The notes under the pieces are model-generated. The model saw only the letters and a list, made by a program, of their open reading frames with translations, did not search any database and was not told the DNA's origin. Source: Thermoprotei archaeon (GTDB lineage: Archaea > Thermoproteota > Nitrososphaeria > Geothermarchaeales > JDFR-13). From it: a DNA stretch of 32,788 nucleotides. Both the position numbers and the translations under genes were made by a program. Below, in pieces: positions 1 to 8,642 of the stretch (position 1 is its first letter; every line of letters starts with the position of its first letter). The stretch lies in contig DQXH01000124.1 in the NCBI GenBank assembly GCA_011043415.1, positions 1 to 32,788 of the forward strand, read 5' to 3'.

Positions 1-420
1 CCTCAGCCTAGCTTCAACAGCGCATTCAACCCTCCTCTTCTCTAAATCACTCTTAACGTCTTCAGGTAGGTTAGATGCTACATACCTAGCTACTGGAGCG
101 AATACTATAGATGCTTTAATAGCCATTTTAATTGCTTTACATGGTTCATCATATACTATTACTGACGCATTTGCCAGCAATTCTTTAGCGGTCTCAGTGT
201 TATCCGTCAAGTTCTCTGGAATCTCAATATTATACTCTTCTGCAAGCGAAAGAATGTAATTTATTCTTCTAGATATCTTATCTATAATTGTCTGAGCAAC
301 AGCGATTTTATTGATATTATCCTTACTTGCATATACTATCTGCTGTGTATTTAAATATGATGCAAATCCACCCAAAAGTATAATTGTTATTAGGGCTATC
401 GGCAGTAACTTAATCTCCAT
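1..420 (-). CDS. Partial CDS (3' end outside window): small secreted or membrane-anchored protein with N-terminal hydrophobic helix, unknown function
   Basis: Manual reverse-strand translation from ATG at 420: MEIKLLPIALITIILLGGFASYLNTQQIVYASKDNINKIAVAQTIIDKISRRINYILSLAEEYNIEIPENLTDNTETAKELL..., open to the window edge; absent from the ORF track because it has no stop in the window. Confidence 0.75.
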   Translation of the reverse strand, partial: MEIKLLPIALITIILLGGFASYLNTQQIVYASKDNINKIAVAQTIIDKISRRINYILSLAEEYNIEIPENLTDNTETAKELLANASVIVYDEPCKAIKMAIKASIVFAPVARYVASNLPEDVKSDLEKRRVECAVEARLR

Positions 421-456
421 GTAGTTCACCATTAAAGAATAGGAAAAAGTGCTCTA

Positions 457-496
457 TTAGGGAAACCTAGGGAAACTTAGGGAATAAAAAGGGAAA
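457..496. repeat. Short ~10-bp-period direct repeat (ttagggaaac / ctagggaaac / ttagggaata, plus a degenerate fourth copy)
   Basis: Read directly: ttagggaaacctagggaaacttagggaataaaaagggaaa. Confidence 0.7.
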
Positions 497-510
497 TAGG
501 TTTTACCTAT
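484..510 (-). terminator. Hairpin ATAGGT-AAA-ACCTAT followed by T-rich tract, downstream of the Trp/Tyr-rich gene pair
   Basis: Minus strand reads ATAGGTAAAACCTATTTCCCTTTTTATT just after the stop codon of the 512..721 ORF; perfect 6-bp stem. Confidence 0.4.
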
Positions 511-511
511 A

Positions 512-721
512 TTACTCTGTCTTAGGCACTATATACTTACCGAAATTCTCCATTATCTTCTTCCATACGTCGAATGACGCCCTGAATGCCTCTAGGTAAA
601 GCATCCAGTAGTATGGATAGATCATCCACCCAAGTGTCTGACTCATTATCGCAAAGATATCGTATGGTGGATAGACCGGTGGGTAAGGCATCCAAGATGG
701 ATACCTATACCACCAGAACAT
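512..721 (-). CDS. Tyr/Trp/Pro-rich small protein (69 aa) with amphipathic-looking C-terminus
   Basis: MFWWYRYPSWMPYPPVYPPYDIFAIMSQTLGWMIYPYYWMLYLEAFRASFDVWKKIMENFGKYIVPKTE; ATG at 721 preceded by GGTGGTGA, which also holds the stop of the upstream ORF. The ORF track starts at GTG 733. Confidence 0.65.
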   Translation of the reverse strand: MFWWYRYPSWMPYPPVYPPYDIFAIMSQTLGWMIYPYYWMLYLEAFRASFDVWKKIMENFGKYIVPKTE

Positions 722-726
722 CCGGG

Positions 727-975
727 TCACCACCAGTATGAAGGATAGTATGCTGTACTATACCATGGGTACATCCAACTGTATCCTGGGTAATACCAGT
801 ATGGATAGTATAGATATGAATATAGCCATGGATTGCCGAATAGGTACCAGCATGCACCTCTACCAAAGATCCAGCCTGGTCTAAGCCATGGAGGTAGATG
901 ACTAAATGGTCCTCTACCTGGCCAAGGGCTCCAGCCCCATCCACCTTTCCAACCCCATCCCCATCTCCATCCCAT
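727..975 (-). CDS. Extremely Trp/Tyr/Gly/Pro-rich small protein (82 aa)
   Basis: MGWRWGWGWKGGWGWSPWPGRGP...YYPYWYYPGYSWMYPWYSTAYYPSYWW; 16 Trp and 14 Tyr in 82 residues. ATG at 975 preceded by AGGTGAT; TATA-like AT-rich stretch upstream. Confidence 0.65.
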   Translation of the reverse strand: MGWRWGWGWKGGWGWSPWPGRGPFSHLPPWLRPGWIFGRGACWYLFGNPWLYSYLYYPYWYYPGYSWMYPWYSTAYYPSYWW

Positions 976-1128
976 ACTAATCACCTATGAATTATTAGCA
1001 TATGCACAAAAATAAATATTTTAATGTTATACATGCATTTACCTTCCGATAAATCTGTAGTATAAAATTACTTAATCAAGAATATTTACACTAAAGGGCA
1101 TATTAATTTTATCTATAGGTGTTTTGCA

Positions 1129-2502
1129 ATGTTTGATGAACTACATTTTCAGGAAGCTCCTAGGATTGTTATCGAGCCTCCTGGTCCAAAAGCTAGGGAG
1201 TTACTGGAGAAACAGAGAACTTTAGAGGGGAATCCTGTACTATATCCAAGGAGTCTACCATTTGTACCTGAAGAAGCGAAGGGAGCTACAGTTAAGGATG
1301 TAGATGGAAACATATATATAGAATTATTTGCAGGGATATCAGTACTCAACTTTGGATATTCAAATCCATATATTCTTGATAAGACGATTAACCAATTAAA
1401 AAAGATTGCTCATACACTCGATTTTCCGACTGTAATTAGAGAAGAGTTTGTTGAGAAGTTGAATATTATCGCACCAGGGTATCTAAGAAATAATTCTAAA
1501 GTATTGTTTGGAGGGCCTACTGGTTCAGATGCTGTTGAAGCCGCGATTAAACTAGCTAAATATTATACTAAACGCCATTCTATAATTGCGTTTACAGGCT
1601 CATATCATGGTCAGACCACTATGGCTCTGGCAGTTACATCCGGTAAAAAGTTTAAGGAGCCTATATCACCCTTAGCCCCCGACATATATTTCGCACCATA
1701 TCCAGATCCATATAGATGTCCATTTAAAACAGATGACCCTAGAGAATGTAGTGAACTGTGTATCGCATATATTGAACATATGCTTGAGAATCCCTACTCA
1801 GGCATACCTACACCTGCAGCGATAGTAGTAGAACCTATACAGGGGGAAGGCGGGATTATAATCCCTCCAGACGACTTCTTACCCAAGCTAGAGAAGATAG
1901 CTAGAAGAAATAACGTGGTTTTAATTATAGATGAGATTCAAAGTGGATTAGGCAGGACTGGTAAGTGGTTTGCACATGAATATACTAGTGCTCAAGCAGA
2001 TATAATTCCAATGGCTAAGTCACTTGGTGGTATAGGACTGCCTCTATCAGCTATTATGTATAAAAAAGAGTTGGATATATGGCCTGAAGGCGCTCATGTA
2101 GGGACATTTAGAGGAAACGTCGTGGCTATGGCCGCGGGATCAGCGGCAATTGATTTTGCATTAGAAAATAATCTCCTGGGTCACGTAAATAAAATTGGTT
2201 GTGAAGCGCTTAAATATCTTAGAGATTTGATGAGTGAGAGTAGATATATAGGACACGTGAGAGGGAGGGGATTAATGCTCGCCGCCGAATTCGTGAAGGA
2301 TAAAGCTACTAAAGAGCCATTTAAAGAGATTGCAGGTAAAATACAGCTGGAGGCCTTTAAGAGAGGAATTATAGTTTGGAAAGCAGGTGCATATGGAAAT
2401 GTCATTAGGTTCCTACCTCCACTTGTAATAACAGAAGAGTTGATGATGAAGGCGCTTGAGATATTCAGAGACGTAGTTAAATATATAGAGGAAATATTCT
2501 AG
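1129..2502 (+). CDS. Class III (PLP-dependent) aminotransferase, 4-aminobutyrate/omega-amino-acid type
   Basis: FGGPTGSDAVEAAIKLA, SYHGQT, VVEPIQGEGG, IIDEIQSGLGRTGKWFA, AKSLGGIGLPLSA (PLP lysine region), PYPDPYRCPF motif. Confidence 0.9.
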   Translation: MFDELHFQEAPRIVIEPPGPKARELLEKQRTLEGNPVLYPRSLPFVPEEAKGATVKDVDGNIYIELFAGISVLNFGYSNPYILDKTINQLKKIAHTLDFPTVIREEFVEKLNIIAPGYLRNNSKVLFGGPTGSDAVEAAIKLAKYYTKRHSIIAFTGSYHGQTTMALAVTSGKKFKEPISPLAPDIYFAPYPDPYRCPFKTDDPRECSELCIAYIEHMLENPYSGIPTPAAIVVEPIQGEGGIIIPPDDFLPKLEKIARRNNVVLIIDEIQSGLGRTGKWFAHEYTSAQADIIPMAKSLGGIGLPLSAIMYKKELDIWPEGAHVGTFRGNVVAMAAGSAAIDFALENNLLGHVNKIGCEALKYLRDLMSESRYIGHVRGRGLMLAAEFVKDKATKEPFKEIAGKIQLEAFKRGIIVWKAGAYGNVIRFLPPLVITEELMMKALEIFRDVVKYIEEIF

Positions 2503-2590
2503 CCTCTACTCCGAATAAAGTCGGGAATATCAACATACCCTTTTTATAAATTAAATAGTTTTTAACTAAGTCACTTTATTTATTATAATC

Positions 2591-3448
2591 ATGTTTGGCT
2601 CTGAATGTATACCATGCATCTTTAACCAGGCATTAAAGACTTATAGAGTAATTGGATATAGCGATGAAGTTATAATCGAGAAGTTTTGGAGCATAATGAA
2701 ATTAGTGAATAAACTCGACTATAAACTTACCGCGCCGGAAATTTATTTTACAGTATATAAGTGGATTAGAGAGGACTCTGGGTTAAATGACCCATACTAT
2801 AAAATTAAGAAGATGTGGAATAGATGGGTTTTAGATAAGGCTTCTACTATTAAGAAAATGATTATCGAGTCTAAGGATCCTATATTTACTGGTCTAAAGA
2901 TCTCTTTAGCTGGTAATATCATAGATTATGGGGCATTAGATGATATTAAATTTGAAGATACGTTAAATCAGGTTCTTTCAAGTAAATTAACTATCGACGA
3001 TTATCAAGTATTTAGGAATAAGCTAGACTATGCGAAGAGCATATTATTTGTTCTTGATAATGCTGGTGAAGCCGTTCTAGATAAAATATTTATTGAGAGT
3101 ATATTAAATGAGACTAGAATATCTAAGGTATACATCGGTGTTAGAGAAGAGCCTTTCATAAACGACGTCACTATAGAAGACATAAGATTCCTTGGATTCG
3201 ATGAATTAGGAGATATTGAGATAATAAGTTTTCCAGTAGATATAAATAAACATTCTACATATCTAAATGAAGGAAGATATAGCCAGGTATTTAGATTAGC
3301 TGATACCACAGTTTTAAAGGGACAAGGGAATTACGAACTATTCCATAATTTCAAGGATATATTCTTTGCTTTAATAGCTAAATGCAAGCCCGTCGCATCA
3401 CATTTAAATGTTGATGTAGGGTCGCAAGTCTTTAAGTTTAATAAGTAA
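2591..3448 (+). CDS. DUF89 family protein (ARMT1-like / damage-control phosphatase-type)
   Basis: N-terminal SECIPCIFNQAL and central LFVLDNAGEAVLDKIF; typical DUF89 length. Confidence 0.8.
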   Translation: MFGSECIPCIFNQALKTYRVIGYSDEVIIEKFWSIMKLVNKLDYKLTAPEIYFTVYKWIREDSGLNDPYYKIKKMWNRWVLDKASTIKKMIIESKDPIFTGLKISLAGNIIDYGALDDIKFEDTLNQVLSSKLTIDDYQVFRNKLDYAKSILFVLDNAGEAVLDKIFIESILNETRISKVYIGVREEPFINDVTIEDIRFLGFDELGDIEIISFPVDINKHSTYLNEGRYSQVFRLADTTVLKGQGNYELFHNFKDIFFALIAKCKPVASHLNVDVGSQVFKFNK

Positions 3449-3457
3449 GTTATTTGA

Positions 3458-4489
3458 TCATTCTTGAGACAGTCTATGTATGTATAATATATCGGATAAT
3501 AATGCTTGTCCAGTCTCTATCCTACCAGCTCCTGGACCAATTAATGTAACGTCACCTAAATGATCAGTCTTAAATGTAATTGCATTTAATACACCCATTA
3601 CATTAGCTAAGGGGTTAGTTAATGGAAGTTTCATAGGCTTTACACTCGCTTTAATTACTCCATCATCAGTATAAATCCTTGCAATCAACTTTATTCTCAT
3701 GCCATTTTTAAGCGCCTCCTTAACATCCTTACCACTTATCCCCGTAATACCCATTCTTTCTACATCATTAATCTTAAGATCCGAATCTAATACCGTGTTA
3801 GCTAGTATAACAGTCTTAACCGCAGCATCCCACCCCTCCACATCAGCCGTTGGATCAGTTTCAGCATATCCTAGTCTCTGAGCTTCCTTTAGAGCGTCTG
3901 AATAACTATATCCATTCTCCATCTTGGTCAATATAAAGTTTGTAGTTCCATTTAGAATACCTTGAATCTCCTGTATATTACAGCCTGCTAAAGCCTCTCT
4001 AGCTATTGATATAGCTGGTGTACCACTCATGACTGTGCCCTCAAATCGGAGGAATACATTATTCTTTCTAGCGATATCAATCAACTCTCTATATGCCAAT
4101 GCAATAGGGCCCTTATTCGAAGTTACTACATGCCTACTATTCTCTAAAGCGGTTTTAATATGAGTAAGTCCAGGCTCTCCAGTCTCGATATTAGTCGGCG
4201 TAGCCTCCACAATAATATCGACATCCATCTCCTTAGCCAAAGTAATGCTGTCAAAATCCTTTTCACCTGGATAATCCCATATATTCCCTTTTTCATCAAC
4301 CAGCTCTATAATATGATTAAGATCTAGGCCTTCATCCGAATATGCATTTCCCTTAATAGGGTCAGCTATAGCTATCAACTTAAATTCAAAGCCGAATCTA
4401 TCTCTTAAACATCTTTCCTTATTCCTTAAAACCCTTATGAAACCCTGTCCAACATTTCCGAAGCCTATTAATCCAATTCTCCAAACCAT
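3458..4489 (-). CDS. hom: Homoserine dehydrogenase
   Basis: Rossmann GLIGFGNVGQG; TSNKGPIA; FEGTVMSGTPAI; GILNGTTNFILTKM; AQRLGYAETDPTADVEGWDAAVK; GPGAGRIETGQALLSDI. Confidence 0.93.
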   Translation of the reverse strand: MVWRIGLIGFGNVGQGFIRVLRNKERCLRDRFGFEFKLIAIADPIKGNAYSDEGLDLNHIIELVDEKGNIWDYPGEKDFDSITLAKEMDVDIIVEATPTNIETGEPGLTHIKTALENSRHVVTSNKGPIALAYRELIDIARKNNVFLRFEGTVMSGTPAISIAREALAGCNIQEIQGILNGTTNFILTKMENGYSYSDALKEAQRLGYAETDPTADVEGWDAAVKTVILANTVLDSDLKINDVERMGITGISGKDVKEALKNGMRIKLIARIYTDDGVIKASVKPMKLPLTNPLANVMGVLNAITFKTDHLGDVTLIGPGAGRIETGQALLSDILYIHRLSQE

Positions 4490-4491
4490 AC

Positions 4492-6282
4492 TTAATCACC
4501 TAATAGAGATTTAAGATCTAACTCATTTAATTTACCTTCGGTAGGTATGCCATTTGAATCCCATCCACGTAGCTTATAGTACTCGTCCAACATCTTATTA
4601 AAGTCTTCCTTCGGCAATCTAATATGCTTATCTCCTTTAGGTGGTAAAGGTAATGGATCTTCAAATACCCTAGCTGGTAGGGAATCATCCTTTCTACTGA
4701 CCCCCGCCTCCCTAATATTAAATAATCGAGTTAAATTCCATATCCTCTCGCCAACCTTCAAATATTCATTTAAATCATATTCCAATCCAACTGCATATCT
4801 TAATGCAGTTATATCATAGTCTGGTAGAAAGTCGCATACTATCAATGAAAATGCAGCGGCCCTCTCATCCTGAGTCCTCTTTACATACTCTGCCACACCC
4901 TCTATAGAGAAACGCTTAAGGACGCCTGTCAATTCAGCCTTAGTAGTCCATGCACGCTGGTGGCACCCTCCCCTATCACTAGTTGCATATGCTAGCGCCA
5001 TCCCCCATGAACTCCTCGGCTCATAACCCGGTAACTCTAGTCCCTTAACATGCATCGCGAATTTATATGAATCCATACCAATTATCTCACTAACTCTTTT
5101 TACCCCTTCAGCCAGTAAATCGCCTATTCCCTTCCGATATGCAATCATTTTAATAAGCTTTAATTGTCCGTCTTTATCCCCGAACCTAGGACCCTCGTCT
5201 ATCAACCCCCTCTCCCTACACTCCATTATAAAGCCGATTACATTCCCAGTTGAAATCGCATCCAAGCCGAGGGTATTGCATAATTTCATTGCATCAGCTA
5301 CATCCAATACATCCTTGATACCGTTATTACTACCTAATAATGCTATTCCCTCATACTCCACCTTAACGTCAAATCCATCTCTAGATACTATTTTACCACA
5401 TGAAATTGGACAGTTATAGCATGATACAATACGCTTCACAAAATCTCTCAAATAAGTACCATATAATCCAACTGCATCATCAATATATCCCCTCTGAAAG
5501 TTGTAGCTGGGTAGGATTCCAAATGCATTCATCGGATCCACCCAGTAGGATGTACCTATCTGCCTCCTAATCCTTAGAAACTTATTTTTATTTACCTTAC
5601 GCATCCTCTCAACAGCAACTCTATGAAAACCTTCTTTATCATATAACTCAATTTTCTTATATCCCTTAACAGCGATAGCCTTTAAATTCTTACTTCCCAT
5701 AACGGCTCCCGGCCCACCCCTACCAGCTATTCCAGACCTCCATGGATCAGAATCCTTATCTATATTAATACTTGCAAATCTAACAAGGTTCTCTCCAGCA
5801 GGACCTATCGATGCAATATGGGCTCTAGAGTCAGTTTCATCTCTAATAACCTTAACTGTCTTCTCTGTATCAGCCCCCCATAAATGTTTAGCATCTCTAA
5901 ATTCAATATCATCACTAATCCATATGTATATAGGGTCTTCTGACTTACCATATATAATTACGCCATCATATCCAGCCTTCCTAAGCTCAGGTCCAAAATA
6001 CCCGCCTGCATGTGAATCATTAAATAAATTAGTTAATGGTGATTTGGTTACGACAGTTATTCTACCGGATGTAGGATACTCAGTGCCTGTCAAAGGCCCA
6101 GTTAAAAACATTAGCAGGTTATCTGGAGAAAGGGGGTCTGCATTCTTCTTCAGTAATTTATAGAGCAGATACGCTCCTAACCCTTTACCCCCTATAAAAC
6201 TTCTGATCACATTGGCATCAATTTTAATCTCTCTATATTTTTCGTTATTTAAGTCGACATAGAGGATTTTACCATATGTCAT
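4492..6282 (-). CDS. Aldehyde:ferredoxin oxidoreductase family protein (tungstopterin, AOR family)
   Basis: GPLTGTEYPTSGRITVVTKSPLT, NDSHAGGYFGPELRKAGYDGVIIYG, AGRGGPGAVMGSKNLKAIAVKG, SCYNCPISCGK, LGLDAISTGNVIGF. Start taken as ATG 6282. Confidence 0.93.
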   Translation of the reverse strand: MTYGKILYVDLNNEKYREIKIDANVIRSFIGGKGLGAYLLYKLLKKNADPLSPDNLLMFLTGPLTGTEYPTSGRITVVTKSPLTNLFNDSHAGGYFGPELRKAGYDGVIIYGKSEDPIYIWISDDIEFRDAKHLWGADTEKTVKVIRDETDSRAHIASIGPAGENLVRFASINIDKDSDPWRSGIAGRGGPGAVMGSKNLKAIAVKGYKKIELYDKEGFHRVAVERMRKVNKNKFLRIRRQIGTSYWVDPMNAFGILPSYNFQRGYIDDAVGLYGTYLRDFVKRIVSCYNCPISCGKIVSRDGFDVKVEYEGIALLGSNNGIKDVLDVADAMKLCNTLGLDAISTGNVIGFIMECRERGLIDEGPRFGDKDGQLKLIKMIAYRKGIGDLLAEGVKRVSEIIGMDSYKFAMHVKGLELPGYEPRSSWGMALAYATSDRGGCHQRAWTTKAELTGVLKRFSIEGVAEYVKRTQDERAAAFSLIVCDFLPDYDITALRYAVGLEYDLNEYLKVGERIWNLTRLFNIREAGVSRKDDSLPARVFEDPLPLPPKGDKHIRLPKEDFNKMLDEYYKLRGWDSNGIPTEGKLNELDLKSLLGD

Positions 6283-6374
6283 CAATTAAATAAATAGTTT
6301 AATTACACTATATTTGGTTTATAGCAGATTTACATAATAATTTATAGAGAACCTTATTTGCTTGGTGTTTATAA

Positions 6375-7133
6375 ATGAGGAAGTATGTTTCTATTAAAAG
6401 TACTGATGAAAAGATTGTTGAGGTGATTTTAAATAGGGTTGATAAGGCTAATGCATTGAATAAGGATATGTTAGTCGAGTTAAACGAGTTCTTTAGAGAA
6501 ATTATGGATGAGAGATATATTGTCATTATTAGGGGAGAGGGGAATAAATATTTTTCTGCTGGAGCCGATATAGAGTCGTTGTATAATGGAGAGTTAAACG
6601 TGGTAGAGATTCATAAATACTTTGATATAATCGAGGAATATCCTCATCCAGTCATTGCTATGGTAAATGGATATTGTTTTGGGGCGGCGTGTGAGTTGAT
6701 AGCGGCCTGCGACTTGAGAACAGCGTCAAGCAAATCTTTATTTGGGATTACCCCGGCTAAGCTAGGTCTGACATATAGTATAGAGGGGATCGAAAGGGTA
6801 ATTAAATTAATTGGATACTCGAAAGCTAAATTACTCTTTCTAACTGGTAAGACGATAACTTCAGAGGAAGCATTAAGATATGGATTAGTGGATTATGTAT
6901 ATGATCCAGATATTCTTGAGGAGGAGACTATTAGAATCGCCCGAGAGTTGGCTGAGAATGCTCCGCTATCGCTGGAGAGCATTAAGAGAGTTTTTAACCT
7001 AATTAGATACCAAAAAGCCTATGACGAAACTACGTTAACGGATGTATATAACCTTGCATTAGAGAGTCGTGATTATAGAGAAGGGTTAAAAGCATTTCTA
7101 GAGAAGAGAAAACCACTATACAGGGGGAGATAG
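6375..7133 (+). CDS. Enoyl-CoA hydratase/isomerase (crotonase family)
   Basis: YFSAGADIESL, VIAMVNGYCFGAACELIAACDLRTAS, FGITPAKLGL, LTGKTITSEEALRYGLVD. Confidence 0.92.
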   Translation: MRKYVSIKSTDEKIVEVILNRVDKANALNKDMLVELNEFFREIMDERYIVIIRGEGNKYFSAGADIESLYNGELNVVEIHKYFDIIEEYPHPVIAMVNGYCFGAACELIAACDLRTASSKSLFGITPAKLGLTYSIEGIERVIKLIGYSKAKLLFLTGKTITSEEALRYGLVDYVYDPDILEEETIRIARELAENAPLSLESIKRVFNLIRYQKAYDETTLTDVYNLALESRDYREGLKAFLEKRKPLYRGR

Positions 7134-7138
7134 TTCAG

Positions 7139-7900
7139 TTATAACATGTTTTCAATAGACTCTACTAGCCTTGGAACAACTTCCCCCACCTTAGCATTAA
7201 TTAATATCTCTGCAATATGGTCTTTTTCAGTCGGCTCCATATTAATTATAATAACTTTTCCACCATGCATTTTAACAGTCTCGGGGATATATGCAGCGGG
7301 ATATACTGTAAGTGAAGAGCCTAATACTAGGATAAGATCTGCTTTGCTAGCCTCTTCATAAGCCTTTGAAATCTCAGTATATGGCAGTGGTTCCCCGAAT
7401 AATACGACATCAGGCTTTAAAATACCATTACAGACTTTACACCTGGGTGGAAGAGAGGATTCCTCGATAATCGAGAATACTTCATCATAAGTATACTTAT
7501 ATCCACATCTGGTACACGATATCGTACGGAGATTGCCGTGAAGCTCTATAACATTCCTTGACCCCGCCTTCTGATGAAGACCATCTATATTCTGTGTAAT
7601 AATTACCTTAAGTAGATTAAGCTTCTCAAGCCTGGCTAAACCGATGTGGGCAGGGTTTGGTTCAGCCTCTCTAAATGATCTTACAAAGGTTAGATATAGC
7701 TTCCAGAAACCCTCGGGATCCTCAATAAAATACGTATATGTAGCGTAATATGGATTTATCCTTCTCCACAGCCCATTTTGCCCCCGAAAATCTGGGATAC
7801 CGCTTTCGGTGGAAATACCAGCTCCAGTTAAAGCAATAGCATACTGAGAGGAGATAATATATTCAGCTGCTTTATTAATTAAAATATCAATCGAGCTCAT
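7139..7900 (-). CDS. NAD-dependent protein deacylase, Sir2 family
   Basis: ALTGAGISTESGIPDFRGQNGLW, ITQNIDGLHQKAG, IELHGNL, two CxxC pairs (CTRCG, CKVC), LKPDVVLFGEPLP, LGSSLTVYPA. Confidence 0.95.
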   Translation of the reverse strand: MSSIDILINKAAEYIISSQYAIALTGAGISTESGIPDFRGQNGLWRRINPYYATYTYFIEDPEGFWKLYLTFVRSFREAEPNPAHIGLARLEKLNLLKVIITQNIDGLHQKAGSRNVIELHGNLRTISCTRCGYKYTYDEVFSIIEESSLPPRCKVCNGILKPDVVLFGEPLPYTEISKAYEEASKADLILVLGSSLTVYPAAYIPETVKMHGGKVIIINMEPTEKDHIAEILINAKVGEVVPRLVESIENML

Positions 7901-7962
7901 CAACTAAACTATTATATATAGGTATTGAAAAAGAATATTATAAAAGTTATGTAAAGAAAAAA

Positions 7963-7977
7963 TTTTACAATGTAAAA
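7963..7977. promoter_or_regulatory. Perfect 7-1-7 dyad TTTTACA-A-TGTAAAA in divergent intergenic region; candidate transcription factor site
   Basis: Read directly; an extra half-site (atgtaaa) lies just upstream at about 7949-7955. Region separates divergent genes 7900(-) and 8088(+). Confidence 0.35.
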
Positions 7978-8087
7978 AGAAGACTATTTACGATGATATA
8001 TAGTAAGGGATTATATTTTTTATTTATGTATAAATATTAATTATTCAATTTATAAATAATAAAAATGCAGTAATTAGATATTCAGAG

Positions 8088-8633
8088 GTGGTCGTAATAA
8101 GTTACCGATCGAGACTAGCGGTTAAAGTCACCCTACTCGCTATATTCTCTGTACTGACATTCTTAAGTGCGCTTTTAAATAAATTTACTTTACAGGGTGG
8201 GCAGATATTTTTCTCAATAATATATTCTACAGGTGTACTTACATTAGGTTCATTTGGTAGCGGGACTTTAATAGCCTTTATAGCAGGATTAATGTATATG
8301 TTTCAATCTACATTAGGGTTCTTTAGCTTAGCGTCATTCGCTGTAAGGGGAGTTACAACAGACTTAACGTTTTTATTATTAGGTGTTTATAAGGATTCTA
8401 AACAGTATAGATACAATTGGATTAAGATAGCGATAGGACTCGTGGTAGCAAGCTTCTTGACGGGACTATTCCAATACTTCTTTTTCGTCGTATTCATGAA
8501 GATGTTGATTGACTTCGGTAGATTCATCGTAAGTATAATCTTTCTAGTTGCATTGGTCTCTAATGGAGTCGGAGGATTTATTACAGGGAAGATCATAATG
8601 CCAAGGATATCTAGCATCATTAGGTTTAGATAG
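8088..8633 (+). CDS. Integral membrane protein, possibly ECF-transporter S-component-like
   Basis: 181 aa with about 5-6 hydrophobic segments (VKVTLLAIFSVLTFLSALL, GVLTLGSFGSGTLIAFIAGLMYMF, IAIGLVVASFLTGLFQYFFFVVFM, FIVSIIFLVALVSNGVGGFITGKI). GTG start likely leaderless: TATA-like tttataaat about 30 nt upstream. Confidence 0.6.
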   Translation: MVVISYRSRLAVKVTLLAIFSVLTFLSALLNKFTLQGGQIFFSIIYSTGVLTLGSFGSGTLIAFIAGLMYMFQSTLGFFSLASFAVRGVTTDLTFLLLGVYKDSKQYRYNWIKIAIGLVVASFLTGLFQYFFFVVFMKMLIDFGRFIVSIIFLVALVSNGVGGFITGKIIMPRISSIIRFR

Positions 8634-8642
8634 GTGTATAGG

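Noticed and set aside
457-496. TTAGGG-containing repeat as a telomere-like or CRISPR-like array
   Set aside because: Only 3-4 short 10-bp units with no spacers; far too short for CRISPR, and telomeres are not expected in this context.
705-944. 79-aa His/Gly/Ile-rich minus-strand ORF overlapping the W/Y-rich gene
   Set aside because: Alternative frame of a low-complexity repeat region; no SD and no better support than the W/Y-rich frame, which has an SD and ATG.
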